This document shows positions 51,424 to 59,914 of a stretch of 64,000 nucleotides of DNA, piece by piece (within the stretch, counting starts at the first letter, position 1; each line of letters begins with the position of its first letter). The DNA comes from Streptomyces mangrovisoli. Lineage in GTDB: Bacteria > Actinomycetota > Actinomycetes > Streptomycetales > Streptomycetaceae. The position numbers were made by a program, and so were the translations under genes. The stretch lies in assembly GCF_000974985.2 (NCBI RefSeq), contig NZ_LAVA02000017.1, positions 1 through 64,000 on the forward strand, in the 5' to 3' direction. The notes beneath the pieces were generated by a model. The model was not told the DNA's origin, did no database searches, and saw nothing but the letters and a program-made list of their open reading frames with translations.

Positions 51424-52584
51424 ATGCACAGATTTGTTACCGCCGAGCGCGCTCTGCGCGCGGCGGCCCCGCACGAGTTGCTCGACGCCGTGCGCCGCGT
51501 CCTCGTGGAGGAGTACGGGGCACGGTCCGTCGAGTTGTTGATGGCCGACTACGGCCTCACCGTCCTGCAGGCGGTGTCCGAGCTGCCCCAGACCGCCGTG
51601 CCGGTGCCGGTGCACAGCAGCCCGGCCGGGCGCGCCTTCGGCGCCCAGGAGCCCTGCCTCGAGAGCGGTCCCGAGGGCTCCGTGCGCGTCCATCTCCCGG
51701 TCACCGTGCGAGGTGACCGTCTTGGCGTGCTCACGGTGACCCTGCCGGAGAAGGAGAGCGTCCGCGAGCTTCTCGGCGAGCTCGCGGACATCGCCCAGGT
51801 GCTCGGGCACGAGGTCATCGTGGCCGAGCGCGACACGGACGTGTATCTCCAGGCCAGGCGCAAGGACCGGCTGACCCTCGCCGCCGAGATGCAGTGGCAG
51901 CTCCTGCCCGGCCGCTCCTGCAGCGCGCCGGAGTACGAAGTCGGCGCGCAGCTCGAACCGGCGTACGCGATCTTCGGTGACAATTTCGACTGGTCCGCGA
52001 CGGCCGACCACCTCCAGCTGTACGTCACCAACGGCATGGGAGAGGGCATAGAGGCCTCCCTGCTGACGAACCTCGCCATCAACGCGCTGCGCAACGCCCG
52101 ACGGGCCGGGATCTCCATCGACGACCAGGCGGCCCTGGCGGACCAGGCCGTGTACGCCCACTACCAGGGGCGCTGCTTCCTGTCGGTGCTGATGTTCGAC
52201 TTCGAACTGGCCACGGGCCGGGTGAAGGTCGTCGACGCGGGCTCCCCCCAGATGCTGCGCCTGCGCGCCGGCGCTGTCGAGCGCGTGACGTTCGAGGCAC
52301 AGCTTCCGCTGGGCATGTTCGAGGAGACCGACTACGTCGCCCAGGACTTCTCCGTCGAACCCGGCGACCGGCTCGTCTTCGTCAGCGACGGGGTGTACTC
52401 GGTCGCCTCGCCGAAGGGCGAGGCGTACGGCGACACGGCCCTGACCAGGGCGATCATGTCCACCCGCCTGCTGCCCGCGGCGGAGGTACCGCGCGCCATC
52501 CTGCGCGAGCTGACCGGACATCGCGGCCAGTCGCTCCCCAAGGACGACGCCCTCGTGGTCTGCCTCGACTGGCGGGGACGATGA
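51424..52584 (+). CDS. SpoIIE-type PP2C phosphatase paralogue, one metal Asp replaced
   Basis: A 386-residue protein. The N-terminal half (about residues 1-130) is GAF-like (LLMADYGLTVLQAVSELPQT and VHLPVTVRGDRLGVLTVTLP). The SpoIIE/PP2C domain has EMQWQLLPG, AIFGDNFDWSATAD (GDxxD), YVTNGMGEGIEASL, FVSDGVYS and KDDALVVCLDW. In the family the third motif is normally (T/G)DGMGxG; here it is TNGMGEG, so Asn replaces an expected metal-binding Asp. The ATG is at 51424. It is a likely serine phosphatase acting on an anti-anti-sigma factor, unless the change has made it inactive. Confidence 0.85.
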   Translation: MHRFVTAERALRAAAPHELLDAVRRVLVEEYGARSVELLMADYGLTVLQAVSELPQTAVPVPVHSSPAGRAFGAQEPCLESGPEGSVRVHLPVTVRGDRLGVLTVTLPEKESVRELLGELADIAQVLGHEVIVAERDTDVYLQARRKDRLTLAAEMQWQLLPGRSCSAPEYEVGAQLEPAYAIFGDNFDWSATADHLQLYVTNGMGEGIEASLLTNLAINALRNARRAGISIDDQAALADQAVYAHYQGRCFLSVLMFDFELATGRVKVVDAGSPQMLRLRAGAVERVTFEAQLPLGMFEETDYVAQDFSVEPGDRLVFVSDGVYSVASPKGEAYGDTALTRAIMSTRLLPAAEVPRAILRELTGHRGQSLPKDDALVVCLDWRGR

Positions 52585-52661
52585 GCCGACACCCCGCGGG
52601 CGGAGGCGGATGTGTCGATCCTGTGTCGCTGCCGCCGGACACGCAGCCATGATACTTGTCA

Positions 52662-52680
52662 TGCGGCAATAATTGCCGCA
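52662..52680. promoter_or_regulatory. Perfect 19-bp palindrome
   Basis: TGCGGCAAT and ATTGCCGCA around a single A. It lies 78 bases after the first PP2C stop and 49 bases before the next start codon (52729). It is a candidate MarR or other dimeric operator for the two-gene unit that follows. Confidence 0.6.
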
Positions 52681-52728
52681 GAGGTGGTGCCGGTCCCGGC
52701 ACGGCGGCCAGGTGCCCAGAGGGAGACG

Positions 52729-53007
52729 ATGTACGTGTCGGAGCAGGCGGCGGGACCGGCGACACGCCTCGGCGCCCGCCTCACCGCGGTCGCGGGACGC
52801 CTTGCGGGACGCTTGATCAGCAGTGGACGCGGCGCGCCAGATCGGGCCCGCGGCGCAGCGGGCCCCTCCCGTGGCGCGCCAGGTCCCAGGGCGGCCGGCG
52901 CCTCCGTCGCCGCGGCGACGAGTCCCTCTCATGGCGCACGAGGTCCCGTCGGCGACGGCATCTCTGCGGCCGTACCGCCCGTGCTCCCCCCGGCGGTACG
53001 ACCGTGA
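52729..53007 (+). CDS. Small hypothetical protein coupled to PP2C
   Basis: A 92-residue, Ala/Gly/Pro-rich protein of no recognised family. An N-terminal amphipathic stretch (GPATRLGARLTAVAGRLAGR, about residues 11-30) is followed by disordered repeats of RGA/SRGAPG. The ATG follows GGGAGACG, and the stop overlaps the next gene's GTG by 4 bases (GTGA at 53004). This overlap is the best argument that both are real. A regulator or partner of the phosphatase is possible. Confidence 0.5.
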   Translation: MYVSEQAAGPATRLGARLTAVAGRLAGRLISSGRGAPDRARGAAGPSRGAPGPRAAGASVAAATSPSHGARGPVGDGISAAVPPVLPPAVRP

Positions 53008-54914
53008 CGCCGCCGGAGGTCCGCGAGGTCACCTCGGTCTGCGAGGCGGCCCGCGCCCGCATCTTCGCCGCGCATCTGACGTCCGCCCTGGGAGCGCCCG
53101 CTGTGGACAGGGCCCGCTTCCTCACGGCGCTCACGGAAGGCCTGCGCGAGCACCTCGGCCGGGGCGGTGCACGACTCACCCTGGACATCCGGCCGCCCGC
53201 CTCCGACGGCACCGTGCTCCTGCACGCGGTCTCGACACCCCTCGTACAGGGGCCGCACAGTCCGCCGCCGCAGGAACTCGCCATCAGCTGCCCCGGCGCC
53301 GTACCGGCGCATCCGCCTCGGACGCACAGCACTGACGACGCCCTCCACGCGGAAGCGGTCCTGGCGGCGGACGAGGAGTCCGCGGCCGTCCTGCGCCAGC
53401 TGGACGAGACAGAGCGGCAGCTACGACTGCACCGCGAGGAGCTGTACCAGACCAACCAGGACGTACTCGCGCTGCACGCCGAACTCGACACCGCCGCGCG
53501 CACCCAGCGCGACCTGCTGGACGCCGAACGGGCCGCCCGCGGCCAGGCGGAGAAGGCACGTCGGCTGCTCACGTTCCTCGGCGACGCCAGCAACGCGGTG
53601 AGCGCGTCCCTGGACCAGGAGGACATCCTGCGGTGTCTGCCCGAACTCCTCGTCCCCGACTACGCGAGCCACGTCGACGTATGGCTCTTCGACGAACCGG
53701 CGGATTCCCACGACGCCCGCTCCGCCGCCGCGGTCGCGGCCGCCCGTCGCGAACGCCCCCAGCACGCCGGACCGCGTCCCGGAGGCCTCCCCGGGGTGGA
53801 CGATCTGCCGCCCTCCGCCCTCTCCCCCGACCGGCCCCTGCTCTGTCTGCCGCTCGCCGTGCGCCACACCTCGGGAGTGCTGTCCCTCACCGCACCCGGA
53901 GACCGCTTCGACGAGGACACCACCGTGATGCTGGTGGAACTGGCCCACCGGACCGCCATCGCGCTGGACAACGCCCGACGCTACGAACAGCACCGCACCA
54001 CGGCCGAGGCCCTCCAGCGCGCCCTGCTCACCGACCTGATCCCCACCGACGGGATACACCTGGCCGCCCGCTATCTTCCGGCCACGCGCGGGCTCAACAT
54101 CGGCGGTGACTGGTACGACGCCTTCCAGCAGCCCGACGGCAGCCTCATGACCGTGGTCGGAGACGTCACCGGGCACGGTCTGCGCGCCGCCGTGATCATG
54201 GGGCAGTTGCGCACCGCCCTGCGCGCCTACGCCGTCGAGGACGGCAGTCCCGCGCACATCCTCACCCGCCTGCACCGCATGCTGCGCCACCAGCAGCCCA
54301 ACCTCTACGCGACCGCCGTGATCGCCCGCTTCAGACCGGGCGATCCCCAGGTCGTCTGGGCCGCCGCCGGACACCCGCCGGCGATGGTCCGCTCCCCCGA
54401 CGGCACCGTCAGCGTGCTGGACACCCGTCCCGGCCTGATGCTCGGAGTCCCCCTGCCCTTCGAGTACCGCAACCACACGGCCGACCTGCCGCCCGGCTCG
54501 ACGCTGGCCCTGTACACCGACGGACTGGTCGAACGGCGGTCCCAGGGCATCGACCCGGGCATCAAGCTGCTCGGGCACGGTCTGGCCGCGCTGAGCACAG
54601 CCGACCTGGAGGACCTGGACGGGTGCGCCGAGACGCTGCTCAAGCCTTTGGTGCACGACTCCGAACGCGACGACGACGTGTGTCTCCTGCTGTGCCGCAC
54701 CCTTCCGTCCGCGGACCGGCGAGCGCAACGCGACGCTGCGCCCGCCGCGCATCCCGGATCGGGCGGCGAGCCGCCGCGTCCCGACTTGGACGACGCGCTC
54801 CCGTGCCCCGATCCCGGCGGCACGCTCCCGCGTCCCGACCCGGACGACACGCTGCCGCACCTCGACTCGGGCGGCGCGCTGCCGCGTCCCCGGGAGGAGG
54901 CCGCTCAGGGCTGA
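53004..54914 (+). CDS. GAF-coiled-coil SpoIIE-type PP2C phosphatase
   Basis: A 636-residue protein. The N-terminal domain is of uncertain type. A coiled coil (QLDETERQLRLHREELYQTN to EKARRLLTFLG, about residues 130-195) comes next. A GAF domain (LLVPDYASHVDVWLFDEPAD to VELAHRTAIALDNARRYEQH) then leads into a complete PP2C domain with NIGGDWYDAF, VVGDVTGHGLRAAVIMGQLR, LALYTDGLVERR and SERDDDVCLLLC, so all metal Asp residues are present. The C-terminus has four 9-residue repeats (PRPDPDDTL type). The GTG 53004 start overlaps the small gene before it. This is the intact phosphatase of the island and probably dephosphorylates anti-sigma-factor antagonists. Confidence 0.9.
   Translation: MTPPEVREVTSVCEAARARIFAAHLTSALGAPAVDRARFLTALTEGLREHLGRGGARLTLDIRPPASDGTVLLHAVSTPLVQGPHSPPPQELAISCPGAVPAHPPRTHSTDDALHAEAVLAADEESAAVLRQLDETERQLRLHREELYQTNQDVLALHAELDTAARTQRDLLDAERAARGQAEKARRLLTFLGDASNAVSASLDQEDILRCLPELLVPDYASHVDVWLFDEPADSHDARSAAAVAAARRERPQHAGPRPGGLPGVDDLPPSALSPDRPLLCLPLAVRHTSGVLSLTAPGDRFDEDTTVMLVELAHRTAIALDNARRYEQHRTTAEALQRALLTDLIPTDGIHLAARYLPATRGLNIGGDWYDAFQQPDGSLMTVVGDVTGHGLRAAVIMGQLRTALRAYAVEDGSPAHILTRLHRMLRHQQPNLYATAVIARFRPGDPQVVWAAAGHPPAMVRSPDGTVSVLDTRPGLMLGVPLPFEYRNHTADLPPGSTLALYTDGLVERRSQGIDPGIKLLGHGLAALSTADLEDLDGCAETLLKPLVHDSERDDDVCLLLCRTLPSADRRAQRDAAPAAHPGSGGEPPRPDLDDALPCPDPGGTLPRPDPDDTLPHLDSGGALPRPREEAAQG
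54774..54881 (+). repeat. Four 27-bp tandem repeats at the PP2C C-terminus
   Basis: The units encode PRPDLDDAL, PCPDPGGTL, PRPDPDDTL and PHLDSGGAL. The period of 27 bases keeps the frame. It forms an acidic, Pro-rich tail. Confidence 0.8.
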
Positions 54915-54975
54915 CGACTCGACGCGCCTCGACGGCGTGCGCGTGCAGGACCCGAGTGGAGGGTATGGAGACACG

Positions 54976-56157
54976 GTGAACGCCTCCGATCCGGGCCCGT
55001 CCGCGGAAGCCCAGCTGCGCGCAGCTCCGCCGCACGCCCTGGTGCCCACCGCGCGCCGCCTGCTGGCGGAGCGCGTCGGCGCCCTGGACCTGACGCTCCT
55101 CCTCGCCGACTACGGCCTGGCCGTCCTCCAGCCCGTCACCCACCTGCCGTACACCGGCGACACGGTCTCCGCCCACGAGGGGCCCGCCGGAACCGCCTTC
55201 ACCACCCAGCACCCCGTCCTGGAGGTCACGGCCGACCCGGCCACCCGTATGGTGCACCTGCCGGTCACCGTCCGCGGCGACCGCCTCGGCGTGCTGTCCG
55301 TCCGGGTGCCCACACCGTCCGCCGAACCGGACACGGTGCTGCAACTGGCCGACTTCGCCACCGCGTTGGGACACGAGATCGCGGCCGCCGGCCGGCACAC
55401 GGATCTGTATCTCCAGGCCCGCCGGACCCGGCGCCTCACCCTCGCCGCCGAGATGCAGTGGCAGCTCCTGCCGGGCCGCGCCTACGCCTGCGAGGAGTGT
55501 GTCCTCGGCGCCCACCTCGAACCCGCCTACTCCATCGGCGGCGACACCTTCGACTGGTCCGCCGGCGCCGACGACCTCACGCTCACCGTCACCGACGGCA
55601 TGGGCGAGGGAATCGACGCCGCCCTGCTCGCCGGGCTCACCATCGGGGCACTGCGCAACGCCCGCCGCGCCGGCCTCGGCCTCGCCGACCAGGCATGCCT
55701 CGCCGACCAGGCCGTCTACAGCCGATACGGAGGCAAGATGTACGCCTCCACCCTGCTGCTGCGCCTCGACCTGGCCACCGGCACCGCGCACGCCGTCGAC
55801 GCCGGGTCACCCCGCCTCTACCGCCAGCGCGGGAACACCGTCGAACGCGTCGAATTCGAGGCCCAGCTGCCGCTCGGCATGATGGAGGAGACCCTCTACG
55901 AGGAGCAGACCTTCCAGGTCGAGAAGGGTGACCGCCTGCTGGCCATCAGCACCGGCGTCCACGGCACCCGCTCACGGACGGGTGAGACCTTCGGCGAGGG
56001 CGTCCTGCGCCAGATCCTGCGGGCGACGCGGCAGACGGCGCCCCAGGAAGCCGCTCGCGCCGTCGTCGCCGGTCTGATCGAGCACGTCGACAGCGCGGAA
56101 CTGGAGTCGGACGCGGCCGTCGTGTGCCTCGACTGGACCGGACGCATCGCCCAGTGA
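54976..56157 (+). CDS. SpoIIE-type PP2C phosphatase paralogue, another metal Asp replaced
   Basis: A 393-residue protein, close paralogue of the gene at 51424 (shared LLADYGL-VLQPVTHLP, HLPVTVRGDRLGVLSV and EMQWQLLPG). The PP2C domain has SIGGDTFDWSAG and TVTDGMGEGIDAAL, both normal. The later motif, which should read (Y/S)(T/S)DG, is AISTGVHG, with Thr for Asp, and the last motif is ESDAAVVCLDW (Ser for the first Asp). GTG 54976 is chosen since GGAG lies six bases before it. It may be inactive alone. The two paralogues' defects are complementary. Confidence 0.85.
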   Translation: MNASDPGPSAEAQLRAAPPHALVPTARRLLAERVGALDLTLLLADYGLAVLQPVTHLPYTGDTVSAHEGPAGTAFTTQHPVLEVTADPATRMVHLPVTVRGDRLGVLSVRVPTPSAEPDTVLQLADFATALGHEIAAAGRHTDLYLQARRTRRLTLAAEMQWQLLPGRAYACEECVLGAHLEPAYSIGGDTFDWSAGADDLTLTVTDGMGEGIDAALLAGLTIGALRNARRAGLGLADQACLADQAVYSRYGGKMYASTLLLRLDLATGTAHAVDAGSPRLYRQRGNTVERVEFEAQLPLGMMEETLYEEQTFQVEKGDRLLAISTGVHGTRSRTGETFGEGVLRQILRATRQTAPQEAARAVVAGLIEHVDSAELESDAAVVCLDWTGRIAQ

Positions 56158-56212
56158 CCCCACGGCGCCCTTCTGCGTCCGTCCCCATCCGTCAACGTCC
56201 GTCGGAGTCCGT

Positions 56213-56698
56213 CTACGGGTGCCGACCGGTCGATCCGCCCTGAGCCGCGAAGAAGGCCTTCATCCCCCGGGTCAGCGCCGCCCGCTCCGCGGGTTCCATG
56301 CCCCGCAGCACCTCGGCCAGCGCCTGGGCACGCCGATGGGCCACGTCCCGCAGCACACGGCGCCCGTGGGCGGTGAGTCGGAGCTGCACCTCACGACGCC
56401 TCTGCGGGTGCACAGCCCGCTCCATCATGCCCGCCGCCTCCAGCCGGTCGCACAGCCGGCTGGCGGTGGGCATCCCCAGATCCATCCGCTCCGCCAGGCC
56501 CGTCAGGTTCAGTTCGGGCGCCGTCTCCAGGACCCGCAACGCCCGCAGCTGGTGCGGGGACAGCCGCACCGTCGCCTCTTGCGCGGCCGTGGACCACAGG
56601 TGCACCAGGCAGTCCACGGCATCCGCGATCTCACGCGCGTCGGCGGTCGGAACGTCCCCCGAGCCGCCGGCGCGATCGTCGGCGCCGCCGGGAACCAT
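56213..56698 (-). CDS. MarR-family transcriptional regulator
   Basis: A 161-residue MarR protein, similar to the one at 50793: LRALRVLETAPELNLTGLAE, MPTASRLCDRLEAAGMMERA, wing VHPQRRREVQLRLTAHGRR, tail EVLRGMEPAERAALTRGMKA. The start at 56698 is provisional because no strong ribosome-binding site is visible. It is convergent with the third PP2C gene. Together with the first MarR it brackets the island, suggesting an ancient duplication of a MarR-PP2C pair. Targets are not known. Confidence 0.82.
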   Translation of the reverse strand: MVPGGADDRAGGSGDVPTADAREIADAVDCLVHLWSTAAQEATVRLSPHQLRALRVLETAPELNLTGLAERMDLGMPTASRLCDRLEAAGMMERAVHPQRRREVQLRLTAHGRRVLRDVAHRRAQALAEVLRGMEPAERAALTRGMKAFFAAQGGSTGRHP

Positions 56699-56872
56699 CA
56701 CAAATACATCGCTTTCAGTGGGACCGGGGCCGCGGGAACCCCCTTGCCCATCGCTGTACCCGGCGAGCCGGAGCGCAACCACGGACGTCCTGGCGACGCA
56801 GGCGAAAGCGGCGTAATGCCTCATGCCCGGCGGTGCCCGCGCGTGTCCGCACCCTGCCGGCCCGCCACCCCC

Positions 56873-57115
56873 TCGGTTCCGGCTCGGATCGATGTCTCGA
56901 GCGATCTCGCGCACGTCTTTGCCCCGGGCCCTGAGGAGCGCGATCTCCTCTCGCTCGGAAAACGACAGGTACCTGCCCGAGGACGGCTTCCAGTCGAACG
57001 GTCGCATGCCACCACATGGGCGGTACCAACGCACCGCGACCGCCGGCTCCACGCCGATGACGGCAGCGGCGAGCGTGCGCGCCGGGCGCCGGGCGCCGCC
57101 CGCCGGCTCCACTCT
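56873..57115 (-). mobile_element. IS30-family transposase remnant
   Basis: The minus-strand frame reads ARTLAAAVIGVEPAVAVRWY, FDWKPSSGRYLSFSEREEIA and LLRARGKDVREIARDIDPSR, the N-terminal DNA-binding region of an IS30-type transposase. The sequence then becomes unrecognisable, with no DDE core. It is a dead fragment beside the MarR gene. Confidence 0.7.
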
Positions 57116-57126
57116 TGTTCGGAGCT

Positions 57127-58032
57127 CTAAGGTGCTTCGCACCGGGCGAGGGCGGTTCGCGCCAGCCCGCGCAGCCAGGCGTGGGCGTGGTCGGTGTCGT
57201 AACGCTGATGCCAGGACAGGTACACCGGCGCCAAGGGCAGTTCGAGCGGGAGGGGGAGCACGGCCAGGCCGGTGTCGGCGACGGCCGGCCTCGCGGTGGC
57301 TTCGGGGACGCTCACCAGGAGATCGGAGCCGCGGGCGAACTCCAGGGCGGCTGCCTCCGTCGGCACGGTCGCCACCACGCGGCGGCTGACCCCGAGCCCG
57401 GCGAGGGCGGTGTCGAGAGCGTTGCCGAGGTTTCCGCGTCGCGAGACGTTGATGTGCTCGGCGTCGGCGTACCGCTTGGCGGTGAGGGTCCTGACGCGGG
57501 TGAGGGGGTGTCCCCGCCTGACGACGATGACGAGGCTGCTCTCGCCCACGTGCTCGGCACGGATGTCCGGTGCGCCCGGCCGGTTGGAGTTCGCCTCCAG
57601 GTCGACCTCGCCGCGCCGCAGCTCGGGGGTGTCGCCGCTCGTTTCCGCGACGAAGCGCAACCGCACTCCAGGCGCCTGCCCGCGTACGGCCGCGAGCAGT
57701 GCGGGGCCGCTCAAGGCGATCAGGGAATCGTGCCAGCGGAGCGTGAAAGTGCGCTCCAGCGTTGCGAGATCGATCTCACGGCTCGGTGCCAGCACTCCCT
57801 CGACCTGGTGCAGCAGCTCGTGCACCTGCTGCCGGACGGCGATCGCGTACGGCGTCGGGGTCATCGTGCGGCCGGTCCGCACCAGGATCTGGTCCCCGGT
57901 CGTGCGCCGGATTCGGCCCAGGCTCCGGCTCATCGCGGGGGCGGTGACATGCAGGCGCGCGGCGGCTCCGGCCACGCTTCCCTCCTCCAGCAGCGCGTCG
58001 AGCGCGGTGAGCAGGTTCAGATCTAATTGCAT
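57127..58032 (-). CDS. LysR-family transcriptional regulator
   Basis: A 301-residue LysR protein. The HTH is LNLLTALDALLEEGSVAGAA then ARLHVTAPAMSRSLGRIRRT (residues 5-45), with the usual effector domain (RLRFVAETSGDTPELRRGEV and VVRRGHPLTRVRTLTAKRYA) following. The ATG at 58032 is in frame with the conserved start MQLDLNLL. It is divergent from the IMPase-like gene with about 140 bases between. LysR regulators usually control the divergent gene, so the IMPase-like and Rossmann-reductase genes are the expected targets. Confidence 0.9.
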   Translation of the reverse strand: MQLDLNLLTALDALLEEGSVAGAAARLHVTAPAMSRSLGRIRRTTGDQILVRTGRTMTPTPYAIAVRQQVHELLHQVEGVLAPSREIDLATLERTFTLRWHDSLIALSGPALLAAVRGQAPGVRLRFVAETSGDTPELRRGEVDLEANSNRPGAPDIRAEHVGESSLVIVVRRGHPLTRVRTLTAKRYADAEHINVSRRGNLGNALDTALAGLGVSRRVVATVPTEAAALEFARGSDLLVSVPEATARPAVADTGLAVLPLPLELPLAPVYLSWHQRYDTDHAHAWLRGLARTALARCEAP

Positions 58033-58170
58033 GCGAGTAATCCTAGGCGTGCCTGACATGCATTTGAAGTTAACAAAGAGGCCCCATACCTTCGAGACGA
58101 GAGCGGACGAGGCACCGCACGGCTCGTCCCGACCACTCTCATCGCCCCCTCTCCGCAAGGGAGTTCCGCC

Positions 58171-58989
58171 ATGCCCGAAACGCTTCGGACCACGGACGTC
58201 GCCGCCTTCGACGCCGATCTGCTCGACCGGACCGCGTCCGCCGTCCGCACCGCCGGTTCGGCGTTGCGCGAGCGGTTCGGCGAAGTGGTCCGCCACCGGA
58301 CTCGCGAAGAGCTGATGCGCGCACTGGCCGCCAACGACGACTCGGTCCTCGACATCCTCCGCCCCCTGCTGGCGGGCCTTCGCCCCGACGCCGGCTGGGT
58401 GGAGGACGAGTTGGACGGCGGGGCGCTGCCGCCCGGCGAATGGTGGGTGGTGGATCCGGCCGAAGGCAACGTCAACCACCTGCACGCCCTGCCGGAATGG
58501 GCCGTGACGGCCACCCTCGTGCGGGAGAACCAGCCGGTGCTCACCGCGGTCCACCTGCCGTTGACCGGCGAGACCTACACCGCTCGCACCGGCGCCGGCG
58601 CCCACCTCGACGGCCTGCCGCTGCACGTCTCCCAGGCCGCGGACCTCGGCCTGGGCATCGTCGCCACCAGCCAGGCCAGGCCGGACGAGGACGAGGCGGT
58701 GGTACGGCGCGTCGGCTCGTCGATCACGGCGATGCTCTTCGACGCGCTCGTGGTCCGCACCGCCGTACCAGCGACCCTGCACCTGGCGAACGTGGCCGCG
58801 GGCCGGATCGACGCCTTCTGGCAGTTCGCCGGTGCCCGCGCGGACCTGCTGCCCGGGGCGTTGCTCGTCACCGAGGCGGGCGGACGGATCTCCGACGCCG
58901 AGGGACGCCCCTGGACCCCCGAGAGCGGGAGCTTCCTGGCCGCCGCGCCCGGCGTCCACGCCGCAGCCGTCGCCACGCTCTCGCGCTGA
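58171..58989 (+). CDS. Inositol monophosphatase-like protein with altered metal motif
   Basis: A 272-residue IMPase-superfamily protein. The family signature, normally DPxDGTTNF, is here WVVDPAEGNVNHLHALPEWA, with Glu for the second Asp and Asn for Thr. The first metal motif is VEDELDGG. The C-terminal Asp is kept in GARADLLPGALLVTEAGGRI. Substitutions at Mg sites suggest an unusual substrate or lowered activity. The ATG follows AAGGGAG. A Rossmann reductase gene follows 65 bases later; the two are probably co-expressed under the LysR regulator. Confidence 0.8.
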   Translation: MPETLRTTDVAAFDADLLDRTASAVRTAGSALRERFGEVVRHRTREELMRALAANDDSVLDILRPLLAGLRPDAGWVEDELDGGALPPGEWWVVDPAEGNVNHLHALPEWAVTATLVRENQPVLTAVHLPLTGETYTARTGAGAHLDGLPLHVSQAADLGLGIVATSQARPDEDEAVVRRVGSSITAMLFDALVVRTAVPATLHLANVAAGRIDAFWQFAGARADLLPGALLVTEAGGRISDAEGRPWTPESGSFLAAAPGVHAAAVATLSR

Positions 58990-59054
58990 CCGCGCACACA
59001 CCGCACGCACCGCACACTCTGCTCACTCTGCACACATGGAAGGACCAGTTCGCC

Positions 59055-59651
59055 ATGACCACGATCGCTGTTCTCGGAAACGGCCGCGTCGGAAGCAACC
59101 TGGCCGCGGCCCTCGTCCGGGCGGGGCATGAGGTGACCGTGGCGGACCGCACGCCGGGCGCCGCCGCCGACGCCGCCCGGACGGCCCCCATCGTCATCAA
59201 CGCCACCCCGGGCGCCGGCTCCCTGGAGCGGCTCGTCGCCCTGCGCGAGGAACTGCGCGACAAGATCCTTGTCGACGTCTCCAACGCCACCGTGGACGGC
59301 CCCGACGGACTCCCCGCCGACCTGCTCTACCCCGGCTCCAGCCTCGCCGAGCGGCTCCACGAGGCACTCCCCCGGACACACGTCGTCAAGACGCTCAACA
59401 CCATGCTGTTCACGGTGATGACCGCCCCCGCGACACTCGCCCAGGCGCCTGACGCCTTCCTGTCCGGCGAGGACCCGCAGGCCAAGCAGACCGTCCGCGC
59501 CCTGCTGACCGACCTCGGCTGGCGTGAGGAGTGGATCACCGATCTCGGCGGGATCCGGACCGCCCGCGCCACGGAGGCCGCCGTACTGTTCGTGCCGCAC
59601 GTGATCCGGTCCGGCGGATTCGCGCCTTTCGCGATATCGGTCGCCCGCTGA
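59055..59651 (+). CDS. NADPH-binding reductase, F420-dependent-reductase-like
   Basis: A 198-residue Rossmann protein. TTIAVLGNGRVGSNLAAALV and RAGHEVTVADRTPG form the dinucleotide fold. VINATPGAGSLERL, VDVSNATVDGPDGLP and HVVKTLNTMLFTVM match the NADPH:F420 oxidoreductase (FNO-like) superfamily. GAWREEWITDLGGIRTAR-like C-terminal sequence follows. ATG 59055 has AAGGA at ten bases. This family reduces F420 or acts as a general NADP-binding reductase. Its pairing with an IMPase-like gene under LysR is unusual, and I cannot assign a pathway. Confidence 0.85.
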   Translation: MTTIAVLGNGRVGSNLAAALVRAGHEVTVADRTPGAAADAARTAPIVINATPGAGSLERLVALREELRDKILVDVSNATVDGPDGLPADLLYPGSSLAERLHEALPRTHVVKTLNTMLFTVMTAPATLAQAPDAFLSGEDPQAKQTVRALLTDLGWREEWITDLGGIRTARATEAAVLFVPHVIRSGGFAPFAISVAR

Positions 59652-59743
59652 CGCCCGCCCGGTGCCCGCCGCGGGCGAAGCTCCGGAGCGGAGCACCGGC
59701 CGGTCCCGCGCCCACGGGGCCCGCCCGGGCGCGGCGGACCACT

Positions 59744-59914
59744 TCAGGTACGGGCCGTCGGTGCCGACCTTGCCCGCGGCGCCTCGGCGGCGGCCGGTGC
59801 CGCGCTCTGGGTACGGCCGGCCTCGGGCAGCGCCGACAAAAGGCTGAGCATGACCGCCGCGGCAGCCGATGCCGCCCCTGGGCGCCGGAGTCGCCCGGCT
59901 GGGGTGCGTCTCAT
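59744..59914 (-). pseudogene. Remnant of a secreted protein (signal peptide only)
   Basis: From ATG 59914 (GGGGATT upstream) the frame reads a basic start MRRTPAGRLRRPG, then AASAAAAVMLSLLSALPEAG, a signal-peptide-like core. The frame ends soon after. The neighbouring frame continues as VGTDGPYLKWSAAPGRA, which suggests a frameshift in a former exported enzyme. Confidence 0.35.

Noticed and set aside
56700..57142. A 309-residue MarR protein with a long N-terminal domain.
   Set aside because: The upstream part is an IS30 transposase fragment in the same frame. The regulator itself starts near 56698.
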